From Hydrocarboniphaga daqingensis (GTDB lineage Bacteria; Pseudomonadota; Gammaproteobacteria; Nevskiales; Nevskiaceae): a stretch of 64,000 bases of DNA. The notes under the pieces were generated by a model. It worked only from the letters and a program-made list of their open reading frames with translations, made no database searches and was not told the DNA's origin. The stretch spans positions 304,897-368,896 of the forward strand of contig NZ_FQWZ01000005.1 of the NCBI RefSeq assembly GCF_900129825.1, given 5' to 3'. Shown one piece after another: positions 8,294 through 16,190 of the stretch; the first letter of the stretch is position 1, and every line of letters starts with the position of its first letter. The position numbers and the translations under genes are program-made.

Positions 8294-11182
8294 CTAGTTG
8301 TTTCCGATCGTGACCAACGCGGCAGCCGAGATCGCCAGGTTCGAGAAGATCGACAGCAGACGTTCACTCAGTACCAGCTTGTTCAGCGGCGTCGCATCAC
8401 GCGGGACGATGATCAAGCTGCCGGGCGGTACGTCCGGCTTCTGGAACTGCCAGGCGCCCAGCTTCAGCGGACGCGCTTCACCGTTGGGGTAGATGATGAA
8501 AGCCCGGTCCTTGTCGGCGGCTTCACCGACGCCACCCGCTCGACGCAGGTAGTCATCGGCGGTATCCCCCGAAACAAACAACTGCGAACCTGGGTTCAGT
8601 ACCTGCCCCGCAATGCTGACCGATGTAGGCCGCTTGGGAATCAGCAAAGCATCGCCGGATTCCAGAATCACGTCCTGTTCCGGCCGTAGACGCAGCAGTG
8701 CGGGATCGGCCTGGACCACAACACGGCCGGTCGCCTTGGCGTTCTGTAAGCGCTTGACGACACCATCCAGGAAGGCGGCAACCGACGACACATCGCCGGT
8801 CAGCGATCCGTTGGTCATGATGGTGACCACGGCCTCCTGCAACTCGTCGGCGGCACGCTTGTACGACGCCGTCTCGGCGGCGCGAGCACTGTCGCGAGTA
8901 AACACGGCGCCATAGGGGAAGGCGCTGGTGGTCAACCCACCAGCTCTGGCGATCATCTGGGATAAGGTTTCGCCCCGAATCAATCCGTACGTGCCAGGAA
9001 AGCGAACCTCGCCGATCAAGCGGACTGAACCGATCTCTTGGTCCAGGTAGACCGGGCGGAAGTTGAACACGTCACCCGCCGCCACTGCTTGTTTGCGGGT
9101 CGTATCGATCGTCAGATCCAGCGTTCGATAGGATGATTTGCCATCGCGGACGGAGTCGGCATACGACAGGTACTCCACGTTGCGGGAATCGCTCTCACCC
9201 GTAACGCCGGCAGCGGCCCGAAGCAACAACTCGAGTTCGGTCTGATCGGCCACCGGATAAATTCCCGGACGCACGACTTCGCCATAGACCGCAACGCTCT
9301 TGTCCAACAGGAACGGCAGCGCCCGTGGAACCGTCTCGAATATTTCAGGGCAGCTCATTCGCCGCCGGCTGGTCTTTTCCAAGCGATGATTCTCGGATGA
9401 CAGCGCGCGCAGAAACCGCACCGCTCGCTGGCTATTGACCATCTCGTCGAGCTCGGAAAGCGCTTCACAGCGGTTACCCGCGGCGATTGGCTTGCCACCC
9501 AGGACGGCCTCGACTTCATAGGAGTTCAAGTAGTCGACATCGTCACGACTGAAGACCACCACGACATCATTAGGCTGCAACGCCAACGGCGAAGACGCTC
9601 CCGAAAGCGCCTCCGCGACATTGAATGCAACAAACTGGCGGATGCCCGTCAACTCGCTTGAACGCTCGATGATTCCGAGCGGCAGATACACCTCGGTCTC
9701 GATGTCCGACGAACGAACGCCCGCTTGATCCAGCACGGTCCGCAGGTCGCGGCCGTCGGCCCATGGATAACTGCCAGGGTACTTCACGTGCCCGATCACA
9801 CGAATTTCGTTGGCAATCTGTTGCGCGATGCGGCGCACGCGAACCACATCACCATCCTGGATGGGCGACGAAAGGTCGGCCGCCTTGGACATGTCGAAGT
9901 TCAATACGCGGCGCTGTGCATCGCGGGTGACGCGCTCGACCTCGATATAGGTCTGATCACTCGACGCAAGCCGGCCGCCAGCCAGCGCGATCAGATCGCT
10001 GAGCGTCCGCTCGCCCCCGATTTCGTAGATCGCGGGCCGCTTGACCTCGCCCTCAACGGTCACCCGCGCTGCCACCGGCGGCACGAAAATCACATCGCCA
10101 GGCTGCAAGCGAACATCGTCGCTGGAATCACCACCGAGAAGGAACTTGTACAGATCGAGCGTCTGTATCAACTCACCGGAGCGCTTCAGCTGAACCCGCC
10201 GCAACGAACCCACCGCAGTAACGCCGCCGCTGACGAACAGCGCATGGGTCATTGTCGACAAGGACGACACCGTGTACGAGCCCGGACGTGTTACGTCGCC
10301 CAGCACGAACACCCGCATCGACCTCAGACGCCCCAAGGTCACGCTAGCGGTGGTTCCGATCATCTCCTTGCTGACGCGATTCTCAAGCAAGGCCTGCAAT
10401 TCATCGAATCGCATCCCGTTGGTACTGATCGGGCCCAGCTTCGGAAAATTGACCGTACCATCGCGGGAAACGAGCAATGTGAAAGTCTGGTTTTGGTTGC
10501 CAAACAATTGGACGCGAACGTTGTCGCCCGGGCCGATTACATAGTCGCCTGGCACCGGGATATCGGTTGCCGGCGCAAACGTGCTGGGGACTCCAGCAAA
10601 CAGTTCGTAACCGAACGGCCTCGGCTTGAGCCGCCCCTCCATCTTCAGGGATGGCTTGCGGACTCGAGAGCCGTCGTTTGCGTAAGCCGACACCGTTGAG
10701 TCACGGCGCCGCTGATTTGCGCCCGACCGAGTCAACGCGGGCCGGTCTCGATCCTGGGTTCTGATTCGATTGCTTTGCGTATCCAGGTCAGCGTTAGCGG
10801 CATCAGACTCCGTGCGCGTATCACGTCCTGATGCAGACACGGAACCCCGATCAAACTCCGCTCCATCGACGCCGGTTGCGTAGCCAGTCGTGGACTCGCG
10901 GTCGACGAGAACATCGTCGTAGTCGAGGTCGTCATTGGAAACCGGCGAGCCACTGCCACTGGGTGAGCGCGGCCGAACCACCTGTGGATTCTGCAACTCT
11001 CGATCCTGATCGATAGACCCGGCATCACCGTTACCTAGACCACCCAGTAAACGGGCTTTCTCCTCGTCGCTGAGTTGCGACAGAACCGACGGATCGATCA
11101 ACGACGATTGAGCCAACACCGGGCTGCCGTATCCGATCATCGTGATCAGGGACCACAGCAGCAAACGGACTACAACCCTCAT
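8294..11182 (-). CDS. SLBB-domain polysaccharide export (OPX) protein
   Basis: 962 aa, far longer than Wza (about 380). A signal peptide (VVRLLLWSLITMIGYGS, cleavage after VLAQ) is followed by a charged low-complexity linker at about 30-185, a Poly_export domain at about 205-290 (YVIGPGDNVRVQLFG), then six SLBB-like repeats. Each opens with a version of V-x-GEV-xx-PG: VFVLGDVTRPGSY at 291, VTVEGEVKRPAIY at 374, then IRVIGHVKYPGSY, VAVYGEVVRPGIY, VRLIGEVRFPGTY and VSIAGQVLNPGSQ. The C-terminus ends in a hydrophobic amphipathic segment. OPX proteins form the periplasmic to outer-membrane exit for exopolysaccharide. yjbH follows after one base. Confidence 0.9.
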   Translation of the reverse strand: MRVVVRLLLWSLITMIGYGSPVLAQSSLIDPSVLSQLSDEEKARLLGGLGNGDAGSIDQDRELQNPQVVRPRSPSGSGSPVSNDDLDYDDVLVDRESTTGYATGVDGAEFDRGSVSASGRDTRTESDAANADLDTQSNRIRTQDRDRPALTRSGANQRRRDSTVSAYANDGSRVRKPSLKMEGRLKPRPFGYELFAGVPSTFAPATDIPVPGDYVIGPGDNVRVQLFGNQNQTFTLLVSRDGTVNFPKLGPISTNGMRFDELQALLENRVSKEMIGTTASVTLGRLRSMRVFVLGDVTRPGSYTVSSLSTMTHALFVSGGVTAVGSLRRVQLKRSGELIQTLDLYKFLLGGDSSDDVRLQPGDVIFVPPVAARVTVEGEVKRPAIYEIGGERTLSDLIALAGGRLASSDQTYIEVERVTRDAQRRVLNFDMSKAADLSSPIQDGDVVRVRRIAQQIANEIRVIGHVKYPGSYPWADGRDLRTVLDQAGVRSSDIETEVYLPLGIIERSSELTGIRQFVAFNVAEALSGASSPLALQPNDVVVVFSRDDVDYLNSYEVEAVLGGKPIAAGNRCEALSELDEMVNSQRAVRFLRALSSENHRLEKTSRRRMSCPEIFETVPRALPFLLDKSVAVYGEVVRPGIYPVADQTELELLLRAAAGVTGESDSRNVEYLSYADSVRDGKSSYRTLDLTIDTTRKQAVAAGDVFNFRPVYLDQEIGSVRLIGEVRFPGTYGLIRGETLSQMIARAGGLTTSAFPYGAVFTRDSARAAETASYKRAADELQEAVVTIMTNGSLTGDVSSVAAFLDGVVKRLQNAKATGRVVVQADPALLRLRPEQDVILESGDALLIPKRPTSVSIAGQVLNPGSQLFVSGDTADDYLRRAGGVGEAADKDRAFIIYPNGEARPLKLGAWQFQKPDVPPGSLIIVPRDATPLNKLVLSERLLSIFSNLAISAAALVTIGNN

Positions 11183-11281
11183 CCTATGACCCCCGAATCC
11201 ATTGAACCCGACCAGCTTGCATCAAAGTATTTACCGGCACGGCGACCTGTTACTGAGGTCGACCGCTAACTTCTGTAAACA

Positions 11282-11310
11282 AAGAAGGCCAGCGCAAAGC
11301 TGGCCTTCTT
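11282..11310 (-). terminator. Strong hairpin between yjbE and the OPX gene
   Basis: Perfect 12-bp stem: AAGAAGGCCAGC at 11282-11293, loop GCAAA, GCTGGCCTTCTT at 11299-11310. On the minus strand it is followed by TGTTTAC, a partial T tract. It lies 37 bases after the yjbE stop and 100 bases before the OPX start, so it would attenuate or stop transcription between them. Confidence 0.75.
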
Positions 11311-11318
11311 CACATCAA

Positions 11319-11336
11319 GCCTCGGAGATCCGAGGC
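11319..11336 (-). other. Second hairpin 3' of yjbE
   Basis: Stem GCCTCGG at 11319-11325 and CCGAGGC at 11330-11336 with an AGAT-type four-base loop. It sits between the yjbE stop and the stronger terminator-like hairpin, so the yjbE transcript would end in two consecutive stem-loops. A role in mRNA stability is possible. Confidence 0.5.
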
Positions 11337-11346
11337 CTTACGCAGG

Positions 11347-11628
11347 TTAGCGAGTCGCCGTGCTCGTGGACGTGCTCGTCGACGTGGTCGGCGGGTTGAC
11401 CACCGGCGGCAGCGTGCCGGCCGGCAGATCAGCCGTGTCGTCGCCGGCAGCGGCGTTCACTGCCACGCCGATCGCGGCAGCGGTGGCGGCTGCAACGCCC
11501 AAGGTCAAGCCGACATTAGTGGCCGCCGTGCTCGCACCGCCAGCAACACCGGTGGCGCCCTGCTCCGCAGCCATCGCGCTACCGTTGATCAACATACCTG
11601 CAACTGCGACTGCCAGCAGCTTCTTCAT
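11347..11628 (-). CDS. yjbE: YjbE/GfcA-like small secreted threonine-rich protein
   Basis: 93 aa from the ATG at 11628, which has GGAG 8 bases upstream and opens a typical signal peptide (MKKLLAVAVAGMLINGSAMA, cleavage near AMA-AE). The mature part is Ala/Gly/Val rich with a hydrophobic stretch (VGLTLGVAAATAAAIGVAV), then an acidic bend and a Thr/Ser repeat tail TTSTSTSTSTATR. This composition closely follows E. coli YjbE and GfcA, small exported proteins of exopolysaccharide loci whose function is unsettled. It leads the minus-strand set YjbE, OPX, YjbH. Assignment is by architecture rather than strong motif. Confidence 0.72.
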   Translation of the reverse strand: MKKLLAVAVAGMLINGSAMAAEQGATGVAGGASTAATNVGLTLGVAAATAAAIGVAVNAAAGDDTADLPAGTLPPVVNPPTTSTSTSTSTATR

Positions 11629-11674
11629 TCCGATCTCCAGAGATAAACACGCCTGAAACGACGTCTTGCCTGCC

Positions 11675-11703
11675 ACTCTACTTAAAAGCTCAGTTGTTGC
11701 CAA
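11675..11703 (-). promoter_or_regulatory. Putative sigma-70 promoter of yjbE
   Basis: Reading the minus strand, TTGGCA (11703-11698), a 17-base spacer and TAGAGT (11680-11675) resemble -35 and -10 boxes. Transcription would start near 11668, giving about a 40-base leader before yjbE. Confidence 0.42.
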
Positions 11704-11867
11704 CCCTTTGCGCGCTCAGCCTTATCCTACCCATTTAATGAATATTTCCAGCCACATTTACCGGACCTGAACGGCAAGGCGACGTGAGCAATTCATCGCG
11801 TCTCAGGGTTAGCGCGGAAAGCAAGACTCGCCACATCACTCGCTTGCTTCCACTAAAATGTCGGTAC

Positions 11868-11944
11868 GCGCCCGTAGCTCAGTTGGATAGAGCACTCGCC
11901 TTCTAAGCGAGTGGTCGCAGGTTCGAATCCTGCCGGGCGCGCCA
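11868..11944 (+). tRNA. tRNA-Arg (anticodon TCT)
   Basis: 77 bases including an encoded CCA. The acceptor GCGCCCG pairs with CGGGCGC, the anticodon stem CTCGC/GCGAG encloses loop CTTCTAA with anticodon TCT (reads AGA), and the T arm has GGTTCGAATCC. A TAAAAT at 11854-11859 may be its -10 box. Confidence 0.97.
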
Positions 11945-12111
11945 TCCCACCCGAATTAGACCGAACGGGGCAGCAGTTGAGCCGGTAGGCACACGTCGTG
12001 TGGCATTCGAAGAAGCCGTGGCGAAAACTGGGGCGTGACCACAATCGGCGGCGCTCGCGGTTTGATCGCCCAGCGCAGACGTGCCCGGAAAATTGGGGCC
12101 CATCGGATCGC

Positions 12112-12132
12112 ACCGCATCAATTTGATGCGGT
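12112..12132. other. Palindrome between convergent tRNA genes
   Basis: ACCGCATCAA, one base, TTGATGCGGT: a near-perfect palindrome 9 bases beyond the 3' end of tRNA-Ser. It may help end the tRNA-Ser transcript. The rest of the 197-base space between the two tRNAs shows nothing else I can support. Confidence 0.4.
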
Positions 12133-12141
12133 TCGCTTAAA

Positions 12142-12233
12142 TGGCGGAGAGAGCGGGATTCGAACCCGCGATACGGTTTGACCCGTATACACGCTTTCCA
12201 GGCGTGCTCCTTAAACCACTCGGACATCTCTCC
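12142..12233 (-). tRNA. tRNA-Ser (anticodon GGA)
   Basis: 92 bases including CCA. On the minus strand the acceptor GGAGAGA pairs with TCTCTCC, the anticodon stem GCACGC/GCGTGT encloses CTGGAAA with anticodon GGA (reads TCC), a long variable arm (ATACGGG...CCGTAT) is typical of tRNA-Ser, and the T arm has GGTTCGAATCC. It faces tRNA-Arg tail to tail. Confidence 0.97.
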
Positions 12234-12258
12234 GCTGATGCCTGCTTAGCGGGCGCGC

Positions 12259-12264
12259 ATTATA
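12259..12264 (-). promoter_or_regulatory. -10 box of the tRNA-Ser promoter
   Basis: A perfect TATAAT on the minus strand, followed by a very GC-rich discriminator (GCGCGCCCGC) and the tRNA start 26 bases downstream. I see no convincing -35. A GC-rich discriminator is typical of stringently controlled stable-RNA promoters. Confidence 0.5.
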
Positions 12265-12311
12265 GCGGCACGCCCGTCACCGCGGGCTAGTGTTTTAAGT
12301 CAGTTTCAGCT

Positions 12312-12590
12312 TCAGGATGGCATCTTGGGCATGCCTGGCGGCTTGTCGAGGCAGACGCCATCGCCTTTGGCATCACGGGTGCCGAACGGAACGATCGCGG
12401 GCGGCTGAGCAGGAATCCGAAGCGCATTGGTCGACTCCGGCAGTTTGAGGCCCTCAACGGCGACCAACATCGGACGGTCTTCGGCTCGCTGATAAGGCTG
12501 TTCGCCAATGCAGTACCGATTGGCGGCGCACCCTTGAAGCGCGAGTGCGCCGGAGAAGATCAAGAGCAAAGAAATCGACGGCCGCTTCAT
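12312..12590 (-). CDS. Small lipoprotein downstream of dapA
   Basis: 92 aa from the ATG at 12590, two bases after the dapA stop. The N-terminus KRPSISLLLIFSGALALQGC is a lipoprotein signal with lipobox LQGC; the residue after Cys is Ala, which favours outer-membrane sorting. The mature part (about 72 aa) is Pro-rich and has no domain I recognise; it ends KPPGMPKMPS. In E. coli the position after dapA is held by the Bam lipoprotein BamC, but this protein is far shorter and no BamC motif is visible. It could be a reduced Bam accessory or an unrelated envelope lipoprotein. Confidence 0.7.
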   Translation of the reverse strand: MKRPSISLLLIFSGALALQGCAANRYCIGEQPYQRAEDRPMLVAVEGLKLPESTNALRIPAQPPAIVPFGTRDAKGDGVCLDKPPGMPKMPS

Positions 12591-12592
12591 GG

Positions 12593-13471
12593 TCAGATGG
12601 CTCCGGCCGCGCTCAACGCAGCCCTGACAGTGTGGTGATGCGCAGGATCCAGCGGAATGAGCGGCAGCCGGATGCCCGCGGGAACGCGGCCCATCAAGTG
12701 CAGTGCCCACTTCGCCGGAATTGGATTGGGTTCGACAAACAAATCGCGGTGAAGTGCGGACAGTTGGCGGTCGATCTGCTCGGCGGTCGCGGCATCACCC
12801 GAGAGTGCAGCGGCGCAGAGTTGGTGCATCAATCGCGGAGCAACGTTCGCGGTAACCGATATGTCGCCATGGAAACCTTGCAAAATCGCCTCACGCGCCG
12901 TGGCATCGTCGCCGGAGTAGAGGGCAAAACCCGCCGGCAACCCTAAAGCCAGCAGATCCCGCGTACGCTCGGGATCACCCTTGGCTTCTTTAAGCCCGAC
13001 GATGCCGGGCACTTGAGCCAGACGACGTACTGTTTCGGGCAGCATGTCGCAGCCCGTGCGTCCCGGCACGTTGTAAAGAATCAACGGCAGATCGACCGAC
13101 TCGGCAATCTTGCGGTAATGCAGGTACAAGCCCTGTTGCGGCGGCTTGTTGTAGTACGGGGTGACCAGCAATGCGGCATCGGCGCCGATCGCCTTGGCGG
13201 CCACGGTCTGCTCAATGGCCTCGGTCGTCGAATTCGAACCAGTGCCCGCAATAACGGGGATACGCCGGGCGACCACGTCGACGACACGGCGAATGACCGC
13301 GAGGTGTTCGTCCAGATCCAGCGTGGCCGACTCGCCTGTCGTCCCGACTGCGACGATGCCATCGGTACCCTGCTCGATGTGCCACTCGACCAGAGCATCG
13401 AGGCTCGCAAAATCGACGGCGCCCGTAGCATCCATCGGGGTCACCAAAGCGACGAGACTGCCCTTGATCAT
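12593..13471 (-). CDS. dapA: 4-hydroxy-tetrahydrodipicolinate synthase
   Basis: 292 aa from the ATG at 13471, which begins the family N-terminus IKGSLVALVTPM; a longer reading adds arginine-rich non-homologous sequence. DapA condenses pyruvate with aspartate semialdehyde at the entry to the lysine/diaminopimelate branch. Visible motifs are GTTGESATL at about 43-51, the tyrosine motif TPYYNKPPQQG, YNVPGRTG, and the Schiff-base Lys in IVGLKEAKGD. It is divergent from gcvR across 178 bases, as in E. coli, and is followed by a small lipoprotein. Confidence 0.96.
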   Translation of the reverse strand: MIKGSLVALVTPMDATGAVDFASLDALVEWHIEQGTDGIVAVGTTGESATLDLDEHLAVIRRVVDVVARRIPVIAGTGSNSTTEAIEQTVAAKAIGADAALLVTPYYNKPPQQGLYLHYRKIAESVDLPLILYNVPGRTGCDMLPETVRRLAQVPGIVGLKEAKGDPERTRDLLALGLPAGFALYSGDDATAREAILQGFHGDISVTANVAPRLMHQLCAAALSGDAATAEQIDRQLSALHRDLFVEPNPIPAKWALHLMGRVPAGIRLPLIPLDPAHHHTVRAALSAAGAI

Positions 13472-13529
13472 GATTTGCGCTGAATTGATGGCGGATGAGG
13501 ACGTCCGGAAGCGAGCCGGACGGCGCGGC

Positions 13530-13535
13530 AGTATA
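13530..13535 (-). promoter_or_regulatory. Possible -10 box for dapA
   Basis: TATACT on the minus strand, 59 bases before the dapA ATG, with a GC-rich discriminator. An eight-base palindrome TGACGTCA lies just upstream at 13541-13548. I cannot place a good -35 at standard spacing. Confidence 0.28.
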
Positions 13536-13649
13536 CCCGCTGACGTCACTCAAACGACGGCGGCAATGCTGGATTCGACCGGCACGGCGCAGGTTCGACA
13601 TTTGGGTAGCCCCTGCCTAAACTCGACCATCCGTCCTACCTGCGACACG

Positions 13650-14189
13650 ATGTCCGCCCAAGACAGCCTGCTTTCCATCTCCGTACTCGCCCGGGCCCGC
13701 GCCAATATCCCGCTCGAGTTGTTCCGCGCCATCAGAGAGCGAGGTTGCGAGGTCGAAGATTGTCGGATCGCGCCCATCGGCGATCGTCTTGCGGCCAATC
13801 TGGTCGTGTCCGGCAACTGGAGTGCATTGGGCCGTCTTGAAACCGCCCTACCCGGCATCGCCCAGAAACTCGATCTGCAGGTCCGATTCGAACGCTGCGG
13901 CCCGCGCGAACAGAACCCGGAGTTCCGTCCGTACGCAGCCGACGTGATCGCGCCGCAGCAGCCCGACCTTCTGGTTCATCTATTGGAGTTCTTCGCCAGC
14001 CAGGACGTCGAGGTGGCGGAGATTTCGACGCAGAAGTACGCATCGAACTACACCGGTGCCGAAATGTGCAGCGTCCAAATGGTGCTACACGTACCGGTCA
14101 ACCAGCATCCTCAAGCGCTACGTGAGTCATTCATGGACCTTTGCGACGACTTGAACGCCGACGGCATGCTCGATCCGATCAAAACCTGA
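13650..14189 (+). CDS. gcvR: GcvR-like ACT-domain regulator
   Basis: 179 aa from the ATG at 13650. The protein begins with an ACT-type strand (SLLSISVLARARANIPLELF) and has a second ACT repeat at about 95-170 (DLLVHLLEFFASQDVEVAEISTQ then QMVLHVPV). Two ACT domains and no DNA-binding domain are the architecture of GcvR, which restrains the activator GcvA of the glycine cleavage operon by protein contact. The order dapA (divergent), gcvR, bcp is the same as in E. coli and supports the call. bcp follows after 23 bases. Confidence 0.83.
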   Translation: MSAQDSLLSISVLARARANIPLELFRAIRERGCEVEDCRIAPIGDRLAANLVVSGNWSALGRLETALPGIAQKLDLQVRFERCGPREQNPEFRPYAADVIAPQQPDLLVHLLEFFASQDVEVAEISTQKYASNYTGAEMCSVQMVLHVPVNQHPQALRESFMDLCDDLNADGMLDPIKT

Positions 14190-14212
14190 ACCCAAACGAG
14201 AACCAAGCCACG

Positions 14213-14680
14213 ATGAGTATCGTCATCGGCGACGCCCTTCCCGATCTGGCACTACCCGCCAGCGGTGGTAGCACCATCGAGTTGAAGAAGGCCTACAAGG
14301 GCAAGAAGTTGGTGGTTTATTTTTATCCGAAGGACAACACGCCAGGCTGCACGCTGGAGGGTCAGGAATTCACCCGACTTTATGCCGAGTTCCAGAAGGC
14401 AGGGGCGGATATCGTCGGGGTATCCAAAGACAGCGTCCGCGCCCATGACAACTTCTGTAGCAAGTTCGGCTTCCCGTTTGCGCTGCTGTCGGATGCGGAC
14501 GAAACGCTCTGCAATGCGTTTGGCGCCATCGTCGAAAAGAGCTTGTATGGCCGCAAGTACATGGGCATTGACCGCAGCACCTTCTTATTTGACGCCAAAG
14601 GCAAGCTCGTACGCCAATGGCGCTCGGTGAAGGTCAAGGGTCACGCCGAAGAAGTGCTCGCCGCGGTGCAAGCGCTGTAG
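14213..14680 (+). CDS. bcp: Thioredoxin-dependent peroxiredoxin Bcp/PrxQ
   Basis: 155 aa. Reduces H2O2 and organic hydroperoxides in the cytoplasm with thioredoxin as donor. The peroxidatic Cys46 lies in the motif DNTPGCTLEGQEF. E. coli Bcp has its resolving Cys five residues later, but that position is Gln here. A second cysteine at 82 (DNFCSKFGFPF) is 36 residues downstream, the same spacing as the C48-C84 pair known from the Xanthomonas campestris PrxQ, so this is probably the atypical 2-Cys subtype with the resolving Cys in helix 3. It lies in a gcvR-bcp transcript. Confidence 0.93.
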   Translation: MSIVIGDALPDLALPASGGSTIELKKAYKGKKLVVYFYPKDNTPGCTLEGQEFTRLYAEFQKAGADIVGVSKDSVRAHDNFCSKFGFPFALLSDADETLCNAFGAIVEKSLYGRKYMGIDRSTFLFDAKGKLVRQWRSVKVKGHAEEVLAAVQAL

Positions 14681-14755
14681 GCGCTACCGGGGCCGCATCA
14701 CCGCCGCTGCCAGGACGGCAGCGCTGCAGTCCATCCGTCGCCGCAACAGGACCCC

Positions 14756-16180
14756 GTGAAGAAAAAAATCTTCGTGCTTGACACCAACGTGCTGATGCAC
14801 GATCCGAGCAGTCTGTTCCGCTTCGAGGAACACGATCTGTTCATTCCAATGGTGGTGCTGGAAGAACTCGACGGACTCAAAAAGGGCACCACCGATACAG
14901 CGCGGACAGCGCGGCAAGTCAGCCGTCTTCTCGACGATCTGGTTGCCGGAAAGGATCACGCTCAGATCGAGAAGGGCCTGAGCATTCCGACGGGCCTGCA
15001 GCGGCATAACGGCCCCAACGGCGGCCGCCACGGCGAGCCGGCCAGCGGAAAGCTGTTCTTCCAGACGCAACCGACGGCCACATCGTTGCCCGGGATTCTC
15101 CCGGGCAACAAGCCGGACAACAGCATTCTGTTGACCGCCTTGGCACTGCAAGGCCAGCAGCCGAACCGCCGCGTCACACTGGTCAGCAAGGACATCAACC
15201 TGCGGCTCAAGGCCGCGATCGTCGGAGTCCACACCGAGGACTACCACAACGATCAGGTTCTCGATGATCTCGATCTGCTGCCCAGCGGCTATGCCCAGCT
15301 TTCAGATGACTTTTGGCAGACGCACGGCGAAAAGATGGAAAGCTGGCAGGATGAGCGCGGCCGTGCCTGCTACAAGTTGCAAGGCCCCAACGTCAAAGAC
15401 TGGCACGTCAATCAGTTCGTGTTTATGCCGGACGAAAACGAGCGCGGCCTGGAGCTGATGGTGCAATCCATCGACGGCGACACCGCCAAGCTGCGTGTGA
15501 TTCGTGACTATCGTGCCGGCAAGACGCCGGTCTGGGGCATCCACGCCAAAAACCGAGAGCAGAACTTTGCGCTGAATCTGCTGCTCGATCCCGATATCGA
15601 TTTCGTCACGTTGCTGGGTACCGCCGGCACCGGCAAGACGCTGCTGACGCTCGCCGCCGGCCTTGCACAGGTGCTCGATGAAACGCGTTATCGCGAAATC
15701 ATCATGACGCGGGTCACCGTCCCGCTGGGTGATGACATCGGCTTCCTGCCGGGCACCGAAGAAGAAAAAATGACGCCCTGGATGGGCGCTCTGATGGACA
15801 ATCTGGAAGTCCTGACCCAGACCAGCAGTGCGGGCGATTGGGAGCGCGCGGCGACGAACGATCTGTTATCAAAGCGCATCAAGATCCGGTCGATCAACTT
15901 CATGCGCGGACGCACGTTCCTGAATCGCCTGATCATCATCGACGAAGCGCAGAACCTGACCAGCAAGCAAATGAAGACGCTGATCACGCGCTGCGGCCCA
16001 GGCAGCAAGATGATCTGCCTCGGTAACCTGGGTCAGATCGATACGCCGTATCTGTCCGAGACCACATCAGGCCTGACCTATGTCGTTGACCGCTTTCGCG
16101 GCTGGGCTCATGGTGGGCACGTAACCCTGGCACGCGGTGAGCGATCGCGCCTGGCGGCTTACGCGTCTGACGTGCTGTAG
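14756..16180 (+). CDS. PIN-domain/PhoH-family ATPase (PhoH2-like)
   Basis: 474 aa from a GTG at 14756 with AGGA 5 bases upstream. The N-terminal 150 residues form a PIN nuclease domain (FVLDTNVLMHDPSSL with the first acidic residue, EELDGLKKG, and NDNSILLTALAL-like strand later). The C-terminal half is a PhoH P-loop ATPase: Walker A LGTAGTGKTLLTLAAG and Walker B LIIIDEAQNLT. PIN-PhoH fusions (PhoH2/YlaK type) have been reported as RNA helicase/RNase proteins in mycobacteria; the role in proteobacteria is not settled. A 109-aa unknown gene follows after 10 bases. Confidence 0.9.
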   Translation: MKKKIFVLDTNVLMHDPSSLFRFEEHDLFIPMVVLEELDGLKKGTTDTARTARQVSRLLDDLVAGKDHAQIEKGLSIPTGLQRHNGPNGGRHGEPASGKLFFQTQPTATSLPGILPGNKPDNSILLTALALQGQQPNRRVTLVSKDINLRLKAAIVGVHTEDYHNDQVLDDLDLLPSGYAQLSDDFWQTHGEKMESWQDERGRACYKLQGPNVKDWHVNQFVFMPDENERGLELMVQSIDGDTAKLRVIRDYRAGKTPVWGIHAKNREQNFALNLLLDPDIDFVTLLGTAGTGKTLLTLAAGLAQVLDETRYREIIMTRVTVPLGDDIGFLPGTEEEKMTPWMGALMDNLEVLTQTSSAGDWERAATNDLLSKRIKIRSINFMRGRTFLNRLIIIDEAQNLTSKQMKTLITRCGPGSKMICLGNLGQIDTPYLSETTSGLTYVVDRFRGWAHGGHVTLARGERSRLAAYASDVL

Positions 16181-16190
16181 AGACGCGCCG

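Noticed and set aside
11688..11703. Possible sigma-54 promoter (TTGGCA, then GC at 10 bases) before yjbE
   Set aside because: The -12 part does not fit TTGC, while the same region gives a sigma-70 pair with 17-base spacing.
11853..12227. Open reading frame across tRNA-Arg and tRNA-Ser (protein with WFKEHAWKAC and GFEPATTRLE)
   Set aside because: It is the translation of the two tRNA genes, a well-known spurious protein; the tRNA structures explain the bases.
11868..12233. Integration site for a mobile element at the tRNA pair
   Set aside because: No integrase, no repeated tRNA 3' end and no compositional change nearby.
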